From a virus, in the IMG/VR virus record IMGVR_UViG_3300030118_003186, positions 1-40,046 of that record: 40,046 nt of DNA, one strand, 5' to 3'. The position numbers and the translations under genes are program-made. Below are positions 1 to 7,364 of the stretch, piece by piece (the first letter of the stretch is position 1; the number at the start of each line of letters is the position of its first letter). The notes beneath the pieces were generated by a model that was not told the DNA's origin, ran no database searches, and saw only the letters and a program-made list of their open reading frames with translations.

Positions 1-165
1 TTGAAAGCAAGGCATACTTTCAAACTTTTCTTGAAATGTTGAGTATATTTCGTCGTGATCATAAGTAAATGTTTGATCTTTTTTGTTAGTGAAAGTTATT
101 ACTTTGTTTTCGCCAATTAGTGACTTTCTAATTACGAATCTTTTAGTTGTTAGTTTATTTGACAT
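1..165 (-). CDS. Partial unknown protein (5' end only, leftward)
   Basis: An ATG on the minus strand at 165-163 opens a frame of 55 codons with no stop up to the left edge. The N-terminus reads MSNKLTTKRFVIRKSLIGEN and continues through an acidic stretch with YDHDEIYSTF. The composition (Lys, Asn, Thr, Ile) matches the other genes, and the start is preceded (minus strand) by an A-rich leader with no Shine-Dalgarno, as for its neighbours. It is the only leftward gene and is divergent from everything to its right, so it probably belongs to the early or replication arm of the genome. I do not recognise a domain in the visible part. Confidence 0.6.
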   Translation of the reverse strand, partial: MSNKLTTKRFVIRKSLIGENKVITFTNKKDQTFTYDHDEIYSTFQEKFESMPCFQ

Positions 166-355
166 AGTTATTTTTTTTATTAGTTTAACATTTGATTTAT
201 TATATTATCTATTTATTATTGTATTTAGTTTGTAACTTTATTTAGAGTATTATGTTTAATAATTGATAAACAAAGTTTACGAAGTTAATAACGAATAATG
301 TAAGACCGATATTGAATGTGATTAATTTTAATTTGTACATAGTTTAAAGTTTAAG

Positions 356-377
356 TTGTTAGCTGCGTTGCTAACAA
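356..377. repeat. Perfect 8-bp inverted repeat (stem-loop) TTGTTAGC/GCTAACAA
   Basis: Arms at 356-363 and 370-377 are exact reverse complements around a 6-nt loop, TGCGTT. The stem can extend outward by one G-U and one A-T pair. No U-run follows on either strand, so a simple terminator is unlikely. An operator for the divergent promoters or a structured leader is more plausible. Confidence 0.5.
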
Positions 378-407
378 TTATATTATCTAACGATCGTCGT
401 AATTAGC

Positions 408-422
408 TTGTAGTTTCTACAA
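408..422. repeat. 6-bp inverted repeat TTGTAG-TTT-CTACAA
   Basis: Arms at 408-413 and 417-422 pair perfectly around TTT. It lies about 12 nt upstream of the AAGGAGG motif at 434-440, so it could fold in the leader of the small GTG-start ORF. It is short and could be chance in isolation; the clustering with the dyads at 356-377 and 390-397 is what makes it notable. Confidence 0.35.
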
Positions 423-446
423 AAAACGAAAATAAGGAGGAAATCG

Positions 447-560
447 GTGCAAAAATTTTCAAGATCTCGTAAAATTTACGTAGAAAAAGGGTGGGGCCCT
501 AAAAATATTTTCGAATTTTATTTAAAAAAAAAGCTGAGGAGGGAGGGGGGCAACCCTTAA
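447..560 (+). CDS. Possible 37-aa basic peptide, GTG start with perfect Shine-Dalgarno
   Basis: AAGGAGG at 434-440 lies 6 nt before a GTG at 447, and the frame stays open for 37 codons to TAA at 558-560. The peptide contains KIYVEKGWGPKNIFEFYL and ends KKKLRREGGNP, strongly basic. For: a textbook ribosome site in a genome where almost no other gene has one. Against: its codons (tandem AGG AGG, GGG GGC, CTG) differ from the A/T-ending codons of every neighbour, and it sits in a dyad-rich region that may act as RNA or as a DNA site. No recognised family. Any function is unknown. Confidence 0.35.
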   Translation: MQKFSRSRKIYVEKGWGPKNIFEFYLKKKLRREGGNP

Positions 561-726
561 GTTCTAAATTTCTAACAATATTTAAAATATATAGTGACAA
601 TAGGTAGCTAGATTAGTAGAATAACAGGCAAATGTCACACTGTGTACTAGGTAAAAAACTAAAATTACCTGTAAATAGCTATTAATATACGTATAAACTA
701 AAAAAATTTTAAAAACAGACATAATT
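561..726. promoter_or_regulatory. Leader of the first rightward gene with dyads
   Basis: AT-rich leader with no gene. It holds an inverted repeat AGGTAA (649-654)/TTACCT (665-670) with a 10-nt loop, the short dyad ACAC-T-GTGT near 637-645, and the 10-bp palindrome TATACGTATA at 686-695, 31 nt before the ATG at 727. The palindrome is well placed for a repressor or activator site near a promoter for the rightward genes. I could not fix a -35/-10 pair. Confidence 0.35.
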
Positions 727-930
727 ATGCCTAATTACAAACAAGATATGAAAGCCACTAAAGGAAATATGGCGGCTAAAATGACCGGAAGAGCATATGA
801 TGCTAAAATGGCTTACAATAAAAACTTAAAACCTAGTGCAAGACTGCATTATTTAGAAAATGAAAGACATGATGCCACGCATGGATCTAGTATGTCTAAG
901 CATATGGGTGGTAGAATGCACAAAAAATAG
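727..930 (+). CDS. Small basic Met- and Lys-rich protein, unknown
   Basis: A 67-aa protein rich in Lys, Met and His, with MKATKGNMAAKMTGRAYDAK near the N-terminus and KHMGGRMHKK at the end. It has no signal peptide or membrane segment. The start follows ACATAATT with no Shine-Dalgarno, like its neighbours. Only 5 nt separate its stop from the next gene, which is also very basic, so the two are probably co-transcribed. A nucleic-acid-binding or packaged virion peptide would suit the charge, but that is inference; no family recognised. Confidence 0.65.
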   Translation: MPNYKQDMKATKGNMAAKMTGRAYDAKMAYNKNLKPSARLHYLENERHDATHGSSMSKHMGGRMHKK

Positions 931-935
931 AAATA

Positions 936-1697
936 ATGGGAATATTTGGAAAAAAAGACGATATGGGAAATAAAGGAAGAGGTGGAAAAGGTCCTAAGCC
1001 TATGCACCGAGGAAGAAAATACGATAATCTGGCTAATAATCCAGAAATAAAATACATGCCAATAGCAGATAGAGAAAAAATGACTGATGAAGAGTACTAC
1101 GACAGAGGAGATTACGAAAGATCTTACGGTCCTCAAAAATATGGCCATGCAAAAGAGCCACATGCAGCACAAAAGCGTATGGGTGACATGGTAGCTAAAG
1201 TATATGGTAAGCCAATGGCGCCATCTCAGCAAAGAGGCAAAACTAAAGCAGAGAAAAAACAAGATTATACTACATCTGGTATGCCTGACAACTTATATAC
1301 AGAGTCAGGAGATAAAATAAATACAATGAACATAGATGAAGGTAATTTAAGTGCAATAAAAAGAGTACATAGATTAGGCGAGCATGTTACTGTACAAGAT
1401 GATACTGAAAGATTTGGTAAAGGTACTAAGTTATTCCTTAAAAATCCTATGGGTCCTAAAAAATATGGTGATCCAGCTATGAATAGAGGTTTAGTAAAAA
1501 AAAGTAAAAAAGCAAAAGACAAAAAAGGCGTAAAAACAGAAAGAGCAAGATCATTAAAAATGACATCTAAGCCTGCAGCTACTAAACCAGGTGAGCCTGT
1601 AAGAAAATACAGAAAACCAGCTACTGAAAAAGAAGCTAAAGCTCACATGCAAATGAGAAAAGCACAATCTCCAAAAATAAAACCAAGGAAAAAATAA
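936..1697 (+). CDS. Lys-rich basic protein of 253 aa, unknown
   Basis: The N-terminal ~25 residues are Gly/Lys-rich (NKGRGGKGPKPMHRGRKYDN), the middle (about 50-150) is mixed charge with DREKMTDEEYYDRGDYERSY, and the last ~70 residues are overwhelmingly Lys/Arg/Ala/Pro. It looks largely disordered and has no membrane segment. It follows the 67-aa gene by 5 nt and precedes the fibre gene by 3 nt, placing it in the structural operon. Similar disordered Lys-rich proteins recur at 9715-11430. A DNA-associated or virion-internal role is possible but unproven. Confidence 0.7.
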   Translation: MGIFGKKDDMGNKGRGGKGPKPMHRGRKYDNLANNPEIKYMPIADREKMTDEEYYDRGDYERSYGPQKYGHAKEPHAAQKRMGDMVAKVYGKPMAPSQQRGKTKAEKKQDYTTSGMPDNLYTESGDKINTMNIDEGNLSAIKRVHRLGEHVTVQDDTERFGKGTKLFLKNPMGPKKYGDPAMNRGLVKKSKKAKDKKGVKTERARSLKMTSKPAATKPGEPVRKYRKPATEKEAKAHMQMRKAQSPKIKPRKK

Positions 1698-1700
1698 AAA

Positions 1701-3377
1701 ATGGCTATTATATATTCATATCCGTTAAAAGGTACGCCTAACGATAATGATCTAATAGTTATATCTGATAGTGAAGCCACTGATCCTAAACTAAGGACTA
1801 AGCAAGTAACTGTTGCTTCTATAAAAGGAGCAACTGCTAGTGGTGTAAGCCAAATAATAGCTGGTACTAATATAACTATAAGTCCAACTAGTGGAACAGG
1901 TGTAGTTACTATTAACTCTTCTGGAGGTGGTGGTGGTGGAACTGTTACATCGGTAGGTTTAAGTATGCCAAGTGCTTTCGCAGTAGCAAGTTCACCAATA
2001 ACAACAAGTGGTACATTAACTGTTACTACAACAGGTGGATCTGCAGGTCAATATTTAGATTATACAGGTGCATGGTCAACACCACCTAGCGGTGGCGATA
2101 CATATACTTTACAAGCAGAACCTAAGTCTATTAATTCTGTACCTTTAAAATTAGATGCAGCATCTGGAACAGACTCTACAGTTAATTTAACAGAAGGTGC
2201 AAATGTTACTTTAACTAGAAATAGCGCAACTGAAATAACTATAGCAGCAACAGGTGGAGCATCTGGTGTTAGTTCTTTTACTAATGTAAACGGAACTTAC
2301 ATATCAGCTAGCACAGTAAACTCTGCTGCAACTGGAGCAGTTACTGTAGGTACTATAGACTTATCCGCAGTAGATGGGACAGCTATAGCTGGCACTAGAT
2401 TTTTAAGTAAAGATAATACTTGGGATGTACCTGCTTATACAGTTTATAATGTAGCATCTTCAACTACTAACGGTTTAATGAAACTAGCATCAGATACAGA
2501 ACAATCTGTAGCTGCAAATGCTGTAACTGCAGAAGCTAGTAGAACATATGGTATACAATTTAATGCAGACGATCAAGCTGTAGTAAATGTACCTTGGACA
2601 GATACTACTTATACGTTGCCATTAGCTACTAGTGCAGTAAGAGGTGGTGCTAAAATAGGTTATGTACAGAACGCTAAAAATTATCCAGTACAATTATCAA
2701 GCGAACAAATGTTTGTAAATGTTCCGTGGACAGACACAGCTACTACTCCTGGAGGTTCTAATACACAAGTACAATTTAACAATAGTGGTTCATTCGCTGG
2801 ATCTGGTAATTTAACATTTGTTACAGATACATTAACATTAGCTGACACACTAGAGATAAAAGGAGATGGAACAAATCCAGGTACACTTAAGTTATATTGT
2901 GAAAATGTAGGTACTCCGCATGCAGTAAGTATATTAGGTCCTGTACATGCAAGTGCTGTACCGTATGAAATAAGACTACCTAATACAGCTCCAAGTAACA
3001 ATCAAATATTAGAATCTAATAGTTCTGGACAATTATCTTGGATCAACACACCATCAGGTGGCGGTGGCGGTTTTCCAAGTTCAGTATCTTCAGTAACAAC
3101 TAGTGTAGGTCTTGTAGTAAATAATCTTTATACAGTTACAACGTCAAGTACTACGCCTGATATAGTTGTAACATTACCTACAGCAGTAGGTAATAGTGCT
3201 GAAGTTATAGGAGTTAAATATGCAGCTCAAAATGACATTAATGATACTGTAGTTATAAAAACAGTATCAAGTCAAACAATAGATGGTGTTAATAGAACTA
3301 CTAATGGTTTACCTTTAGCATCTTTATATACATATTTTGAATTAGTATCTGACGGAGCTAACTGGTTTATAAAATAA
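1701..3377 (+). CDS. Tail fibre-like structural protein
   Basis: A 558-aa protein with the low-complexity Thr/Ser/Gly/Val composition of phage fibres and no catalytic motif. A hexa-Gly hinge near residues 74-79 is followed by the common fibre phrase TVTSVGLSMPSAFAVASSPI. Two copies of a unit around VNVPWTDT occur near residues 295-345, the first followed by TYTLPLATSAVRGGAKIGY, a repeat type seen in many marine phage fibres. A second Gly-rich hinge (GGGGGFPSS) near 455 precedes a C-terminal beta domain ending FELVSDGANWFIK, a usual fibre end. It lies just before three decoration-like genes. Probably a virion surface or tail appendage protein; receptor binding is inferred, not shown. Confidence 0.75.
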   Translation: MAIIYSYPLKGTPNDNDLIVISDSEATDPKLRTKQVTVASIKGATASGVSQIIAGTNITISPTSGTGVVTINSSGGGGGGTVTSVGLSMPSAFAVASSPITTSGTLTVTTTGGSAGQYLDYTGAWSTPPSGGDTYTLQAEPKSINSVPLKLDAASGTDSTVNLTEGANVTLTRNSATEITIAATGGASGVSSFTNVNGTYISASTVNSAATGAVTVGTIDLSAVDGTAIAGTRFLSKDNTWDVPAYTVYNVASSTTNGLMKLASDTEQSVAANAVTAEASRTYGIQFNADDQAVVNVPWTDTTYTLPLATSAVRGGAKIGYVQNAKNYPVQLSSEQMFVNVPWTDTATTPGGSNTQVQFNNSGSFAGSGNLTFVTDTLTLADTLEIKGDGTNPGTLKLYCENVGTPHAVSILGPVHASAVPYEIRLPNTAPSNNQILESNSSGQLSWINTPSGGGGGFPSSVSSVTTSVGLVVNNLYTVTTSSTTPDIVVTLPTAVGNSAEVIGVKYAAQNDINDTVVIKTVSSQTIDGVNRTTNGLPLASLYTYFELVSDGANWFIK

Positions 3378-3379
3378 TT

Positions 3380-4072
3380 ATGAGTTATACTTTTAATAAT
3401 ACAGGTGGAACAAACCACGGTATAAAATCGTATGATCAAATATTTGCTTTAAACAGTACTACAGCAGGTGCTACTAATTATTGGGATCCTTTATTAGAAA
3501 GTGGAGACACTGTAATAATGGAACTTGAGTATACGCATAGTGATACTTTAATGAGAAACCATAAATTGCTAACTTATTATGACTTTGATGAAGGCGGTGA
3601 GCTAGTACAAGGTAAACATTGGATAGGTAATGGTATATACTTATGTTATAATAATAGTACAGGTGCTATAGGTATAGGTGATTATGTAATACAATGGACA
3701 GGCGCTACTGCGCCAGGCGCTGCGGGTACTAGACCAATAGTAACAAAAGGAAGATCCGCTGGTGAAGCTATAAAACCTATGGGCGTTGCTCTTGAGCCAG
3801 CAGCTTCAGGTGAGTTTTGCACAGTAGCTATGATGGGTGTTTGGCCATGTAAAAGAAGTGGTAGTTTAGGTTACGATGAACCTATGTACTTAGGAGCTAC
3901 CTCATCTACAGGAACTTTAGTTACAGCTACAGCTCCATCATCTGGACAAAGAGGAGCATTAGGTAAATGTATTAGAAATGATTACAGTATAATAACCAGC
4001 GCTGACGCAACTCCAGAAACAGTAGATGGTGGATTAATACTTATATGGGGAACTTCTTCAGAAATGTACTAA
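3380..4072 (+). CDS. Decoration-like virion protein 1 (DUF2190-like), 230 aa
   Basis: Starts MSYTFNNTGG. The central part (residues ~80-200) has a beta-barrel pattern like DUF2190-type head decoration proteins: GIGDYVIQ, then MGVALEPAASGEFCTVAMMG, then YDEPMYLGATSSTGTLV. No enzyme motif. It begins 3 nt after the fibre stop and ends 1 nt before the next MSY-starting gene. The family resemblance is by eye only. A virion surface or tail-tip protein is likely from position and composition; a capsid decoration role is the best guess. Confidence 0.65.
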   Translation: MSYTFNNTGGTNHGIKSYDQIFALNSTTAGATNYWDPLLESGDTVIMELEYTHSDTLMRNHKLLTYYDFDEGGELVQGKHWIGNGIYLCYNNSTGAIGIGDYVIQWTGATAPGAAGTRPIVTKGRSAGEAIKPMGVALEPAASGEFCTVAMMGVWPCKRSGSLGYDEPMYLGATSSTGTLVTATAPSSGQRGALGKCIRNDYSIITSADATPETVDGGLILIWGTSSEMY

Positions 4073-4073
4073 C

Positions 4074-4571
4074 ATGAGTTATAAAGTAATACCTTATACA
4101 TACGGAAAAAGAAGTAATACAGACATAAACAGCTTGACTGGTATGTCTAGAGGAGATACTGTATTTAACTACGATACACAACTCGTTGAAATATATAACG
4201 GTATTTTATGGGTAGATGAAAGAAGTGTTATGTATAAAATCGCAGGTACTGAAGTTGTTTCATTAGGTGAATGTGTACAAACAAATACTAACGGTGAAAT
4301 ATTAAGAACTGGAGCAAGTAGTAAAAATGCGTTTGCAGGAGTAGTTACAAGAGGTGGTAGTTCTACAGGTTACGCTACAGTAGCTTTCGCTGGTAAAGTA
4401 CAAGTATTAGCAGGTGCAAGCATAGTTTCAGGACAGTCATTAGTTTTATATACTAACGGTAGAGTAAATGATGATAGTACACCTGGATCTAGTGTGTTAG
4501 GATGGTGTATGGAAAGCAAAACATCTGGTAATTTAGCATGGATGGCATTACAAACAATAGAACTTTATTAA
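4074..4571 (+). CDS. Decoration-like virion protein 2, 165 aa
   Basis: Starts MSYKVIPYTY. Residues ~28-50 read RGDTVFNYDTQLVEIYNGIL, a phrase typical of Bacteroidota phage fibre proteins. Residues ~60-160 form an alternating Gly/Val/Ala barrel-like stretch (AFAGVVTRGG, FAGKVQVLAGASIVSGQSLV) of the DUF2190 type. It is the second of three consecutive genes with ATGAGTTAT starts and similar size class. Likely virion-associated; the exact site is unknown. Confidence 0.65.
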   Translation: MSYKVIPYTYGKRSNTDINSLTGMSRGDTVFNYDTQLVEIYNGILWVDERSVMYKIAGTEVVSLGECVQTNTNGEILRTGASSKNAFAGVVTRGGSSTGYATVAFAGKVQVLAGASIVSGQSLVLYTNGRVNDDSTPGSSVLGWCMESKTSGNLAWMALQTIELY

Positions 4572-4572
4572 T

Positions 4573-5178
4573 ATGAGTTATCAACATTTTCATCACTGGG
4601 GCGTTCGTACTAAAGAAAATATAGAAAGACTAATAGATGGTACAGATTATGGATCTAGCTATACTAATGCTAATCAATTATTAGAAGATGGTCAAAGCGT
4701 TATAGATAAAACTATCGAAGGTTTTATGAATTGGTCTAATAATACTAGTACAGATGGTAGTGGTAATTATTATGGCGGCTGTTTTATGGCGCCATCTTTC
4801 TCTCAATACTTTTGTGATACGACTGAATTTACAAATAAATGGTTTTATGTAGGAGGATCTAGTTCTGTTAACACAGTTAGATTAGGCGCTACAACTGCTG
4901 CTGCTGCTGAATCCATGATAGGCATATCTTATAACACTTTATTTGGTGCTGGTGATTTTGCTCAAATGAGAGTTTGTGGTATAGCTTATGTAGATGTAGA
5001 TGATTTTAGTACTCCTGAAAATGGTCATTATGTTGATGAAGGTCAAAGTGCTGGTAAAGTAGGAGACGCAGGTGGATCTGTTCAACAACAAGTATTTGCG
5101 TGGTGTACTAATAATAGTACATCTTCTGAAGGTTCAGGATCTATATATGTAAAAATAAACGCCACAGAAACATCTTAA
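4573..5178 (+). CDS. Decoration-like virion protein 3, 201 aa
   Basis: Starts MSYQHFHHWGVRTKENIERL. The N-terminal ~55 residues look helical, and the rest is Gly/Ser/Thr-rich beta. The stretch SMIGISYNTLFGAGDFAQMR followed by VCGIAYVDVDD parallels the barrel region of the two preceding proteins. It is the last gene of the fibre cluster; two hairpins follow its stop. Possible distant paralogue of its two neighbours, judged by gene order, start and pattern rather than clear identity. Confidence 0.6.
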   Translation: MSYQHFHHWGVRTKENIERLIDGTDYGSSYTNANQLLEDGQSVIDKTIEGFMNWSNNTSTDGSGNYYGGCFMAPSFSQYFCDTTEFTNKWFYVGGSSSVNTVRLGATTAAAAESMIGISYNTLFGAGDFAQMRVCGIAYVDVDDFSTPENGHYVDEGQSAGKVGDAGGSVQQQVFAWCTNNSTSSEGSGSIYVKINATETS

Positions 5179-5183
5179 AAATA

Positions 5184-5221
5184 TTTCTACCATGTAGAAA
5201 ACCAACTATCTAAGTGATAGT
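5184..5221 (+). terminator. Two tandem hairpins after the fibre cluster
   Basis: Hairpin 1 is TTTCTAC-CAT-GTAGAAA (5184-5200) and hairpin 2 is ACTATC-TAAGT-GATAGT (5205-5221), each with a perfect stem. Neither is followed by a real U-run, so factor-independent termination is doubtful. They could be RNA-processing or stabilising structures, or an operator ahead of the chaperonin operon. The second is followed at once by TATAATTAATAA. Confidence 0.4.
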
Positions 5222-5249
5222 ATAATTAATAACCTATAAAACATAAACC

Positions 5250-5534
5250 ATGACGTTTTATTACGCGCATAAATCGTGGAGTAATGCACCACAACCAAAT
5301 GAACAAACCATTGAGTTTTGGAAACACATTGTAACCAAAAGCAATTGGAGAATTGTACAACTACCAAATGGATACTATCAAACCGAGTACAAAGACCTAG
5401 AAGATAACTGGGTAGATGTGACGAGGAGAGAAACCATGGACGGCGCTGAAGCTGCTATAGACGGATCAATAGATCACTATAGTAAAAAACTTGAGTTTGC
5501 TAATGGACCAAAAGTTGTAAAAACATTTGAATAA
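5250..5534 (+). CDS. Small unknown protein of 94 aa upstream of groEL
   Basis: Aromatic-rich N-terminus (MTFYYAHKSWSNAPQPNEQT), a middle with WRIVQLPNGYYQTEYKD that looks like a short beta hairpin, a probable helix (GAEAAIDGSIDHYSKKLEFA) and a final GPKVVKTFE. No membrane segment or signal. Its bases are noticeably richer in C than its neighbours (many ACC, AAC, GAC and CAC codons), suggesting a separate history or strong codon selection. It heads the chaperonin operon, 28 nt before groEL. I recall similar small proteins in marine phages but no known function. Confidence 0.65.
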   Translation: MTFYYAHKSWSNAPQPNEQTIEFWKHIVTKSNWRIVQLPNGYYQTEYKDLEDNWVDVTRRETMDGAEAAIDGSIDHYSKKLEFANGPKVVKTFE

Positions 5535-5562
5535 CAACAAATAAAATTTAATTTAATTTAAT

Positions 5563-7107
5563 ATGCAAGAAGTTAAGCTAGTTAAAGATTTGGCCTTTGG
5601 TGACAATGCTAGAGGCCAAATACTAGCTGGTGTAAGTAAACTAACTAACGCGGTTAGTTCTACATTAGGAGCCAGCGGTAAATGTGTAATACTGGAAGAT
5701 GAAAATGGCAAACCAGTTATAACTAAAGATGGAGTTACAGTTGCTAACTCTGTTACACTATTAAAACCATTAGAAAATATTGGAGCCACACTTATTAAAG
5801 AAGCTGCTCAAAGAACAGTTAAAGACGCAGGCGATGGTACTACAACTGCTACTATATTAGCACATGCTATATTAGAAGAATATATCAAGCATGATCAATT
5901 AGATGATTTAAGAAGTATAAAAAATGGAATTAACACTGCTGTGGATAATGTTGTTAAGTATCTTCAAAAGAAAAGAAAAAAGGTTAGTGGTAAAAAGATT
6001 GATCAGGTTGCAACTATATCAGCTAACAATGATAAAGATATAGGTACAATAATAGGAGAAGCGTTTAAACTTGTAGATGAAACTGGCATAGTTTTAATGG
6101 AAACTAACGAGCAACCAGAAACAACAGTTGAACTAATAGAAGGCGTGCAGTATAATAGATCGTTAAAAAATAAACATTTTATAACTAATAAAGAAAAAGG
6201 TACATCAGAGCTTGATAATCCTTTAGTTTTAATTGTTGAGTCTAAAATAGAAAACATAAGAAAAATACAAAATGTATTAGAGCATGTTATAAAAAATAAC
6301 AAAAGTTTATTAATAATAGCAGATGTTGACCAGCAAGTAGTAAATGCATTAGCAATGAATAAACTTAAAGGCAATATAAAAGTCAACATCATAGATGCAC
6401 CTGTGTTTGGGTTAGGTAGAAAAGAAGTACTTAGCGATTTATGTGATGTAACAGGTGCAACTCTAATTAACGAAGATCTAGGAGATGATATAGATTTAAT
6501 TAGCGAAGAACACTTAGGTTCATGTGTTAAGTCTATAACAGGTAATGATCTTACCGTATTACAAGTTGACTTAAAAGAAAATACTAAAGTAAAAGAAACT
6601 ATAGATATATTAGAAAAACAAATTAAAGATGTTAACAACTCTAATATAAAAACTAGACTTGAAAAAAGACTAGGTAACTTAAAAGCTAAAATGGCTATAG
6701 TTCGCGTAGGCGCTAACTCAGAGGTTGAATTAAAAGAAAAGCAAGATAGAGTTGAAGATGCCATTTGTGCTACTAAAGCCGCTATAAAACAAGGAATAGT
6801 ATCAGGAGGTGGTATAGCATTATATAACGCTTCTCAAAACTTGCAACCTAAAAATATAGGTGAAGAAGTTTTGTACTGTGCTATTAAAAGACCATATGAG
6901 GTTATACTTGCTAACGCTGGTATAGATAGTGAAGCACCTGAAGGAGAAGGCATAGGAATAGATGTGGTTACAGGAAAAACGGTAGATATGGCAAAAGCCG
7001 GAATAATAGATCCTTTGCTAGTAACTAAAAGTGCACTTGTAAATGCGGCTTCTGTAGCTACTACTATTATGAGTACTGATTGTGTCATTAATAATATAAG
7101 GGCATGA
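5563..7107 (+). CDS. groEL: GroEL-like chaperonin (Cpn60)
   Basis: A 514-aa chaperonin with the full equatorial-intermediate-apical-intermediate-equatorial layout. ATP-site motifs are present: TKDG (54-57, matching E. coli D52), GDGTTTAT (90-97, D87), the catalytic Asp in RVEDA (D399, matching D398), SGGG (414-417) and GIIDP (480-484, matching D495). E. coli P33 is replaced by Ala in TLGAS. The apical domain (~185-375) keeps the helix pair NIRKIQNVLEHV and SLLIIADVDQQVVNAL used for substrate and GroES binding. It ends INNIRA with no GGM tail, a shorter C-terminus than E. coli's 548-aa protein. The start follows an A/T-only TTTAAT repeat leader. It overlaps groES by ATGA. Probably folds phage virion proteins, alone or with host subunits. 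Confidence 0.95.
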   Translation: MQEVKLVKDLAFGDNARGQILAGVSKLTNAVSSTLGASGKCVILEDENGKPVITKDGVTVANSVTLLKPLENIGATLIKEAAQRTVKDAGDGTTTATILAHAILEEYIKHDQLDDLRSIKNGINTAVDNVVKYLQKKRKKVSGKKIDQVATISANNDKDIGTIIGEAFKLVDETGIVLMETNEQPETTVELIEGVQYNRSLKNKHFITNKEKGTSELDNPLVLIVESKIENIRKIQNVLEHVIKNNKSLLIIADVDQQVVNALAMNKLKGNIKVNIIDAPVFGLGRKEVLSDLCDVTGATLINEDLGDDIDLISEEHLGSCVKSITGNDLTVLQVDLKENTKVKETIDILEKQIKDVNNSNIKTRLEKRLGNLKAKMAIVRVGANSEVELKEKQDRVEDAICATKAAIKQGIVSGGGIALYNASQNLQPKNIGEEVLYCAIKRPYEVILANAGIDSEAPEGEGIGIDVVTGKTVDMAKAGIIDPLLVTKSALVNAASVATTIMSTDCVINNIRA

Positions 7108-7364
7108 AAGCAATTGGTAAGTATATAGTTATAGATCCTATTAAAGAAACATCGACTACAACAAAAGGTGGATTAATACTAGGTGAAAAGCAAAGAGAAG
7201 ATATTAGATACAGACGTGCTAGCATTGTAAGTGTTGGCACAGATGTAAATAAACTAAAAGCTGGTAATGAAATATATTATGATAAATCAGCAGGTTTTAA
7301 TATAGAAATAAAAAATAACAATTATAAAGTTATAAAAGAGTTTGATGTAGTAGTTGTATTATGA
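7104..7364 (+). CDS. groES: GroES-like co-chaperonin
   Basis: An 86-aa protein, slightly shorter than the usual 95-97. The N-terminus reads IGKYIVIDPIKETSTTTKGG; the mobile loop carries GGLIL, like the GGIVL contact motif of bacterial GroES; then RRASIVSVGTDVN, the turn LKAGNEIYYDKSAG, and a C-terminal strand YKVIKEFDVVVVL. It starts inside the groEL stop (ATGA overlap) and its own stop overlaps the next start the same way, so groEL, groES and the winged-helix gene are translationally coupled. It should cap the phage or host chaperonin ring. Confidence 0.9.
   Translation: MKAIGKYIVIDPIKETSTTTKGGLILGEKQREDIRYRRASIVSVGTDVNKLKAGNEIYYDKSAGFNIEIKNNNYKVIKEFDVVVVL

Larger units (their letters stand above)
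166..446. promoter_or_regulatory. Divergent intergenic control region, left part
   Basis: This gene-free stretch separates the leftward gene from the rightward genes, so it must hold, or lie next to, divergent promoters. It is very AT-rich. Dyads cluster at its right end: the stem-loop at 356-377, the 8-bp palindrome ACGATCGT at 390-397 and the small stem-loop at 408-422. A loose match to a Bacteroidota-type promoter on the + strand is TTG at 312-314 followed by TAATTTG at 329-335, but its spacing is short and one base is missing. No ORF on either strand is convincing. Confidence 0.45.

Noticed and set aside
408-422. GTAGTTTCTAC, reminiscent of a Cas12a crRNA stem
   Set aside because: Single copy with no spacer array and no cas gene; it is just a short inverted repeat.
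536-550. G-rich run as a G-quadruplex
   Set aside because: It has runs of 2, 3 and 6 G with one-base loops, so a weak G4 is possible, but the run also serves as codons of the mini-ORF and nothing else supports it; not called as a feature.
166-726. tRNA or other known RNA gene in the long leader
   Set aside because: Looked for a cloverleaf with acceptor stem and T-loop GTTCGA-type sequence; the stem-loops present do not assemble into one.
849-1262. Minus-strand open frame of 137 codons
   Set aside because: Lies opposite the Lys-rich gene at 936; its Phe/Ser/Leu-rich product is what antisense of Lys-rich coding DNA gives. No leader or partner.
6003-6764. Minus-strand open frame of 253 codons opposite groEL
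   Set aside because: groEL is certain on the + strand; the antisense product is Ser/Leu-rich with no domain, a typical shadow.
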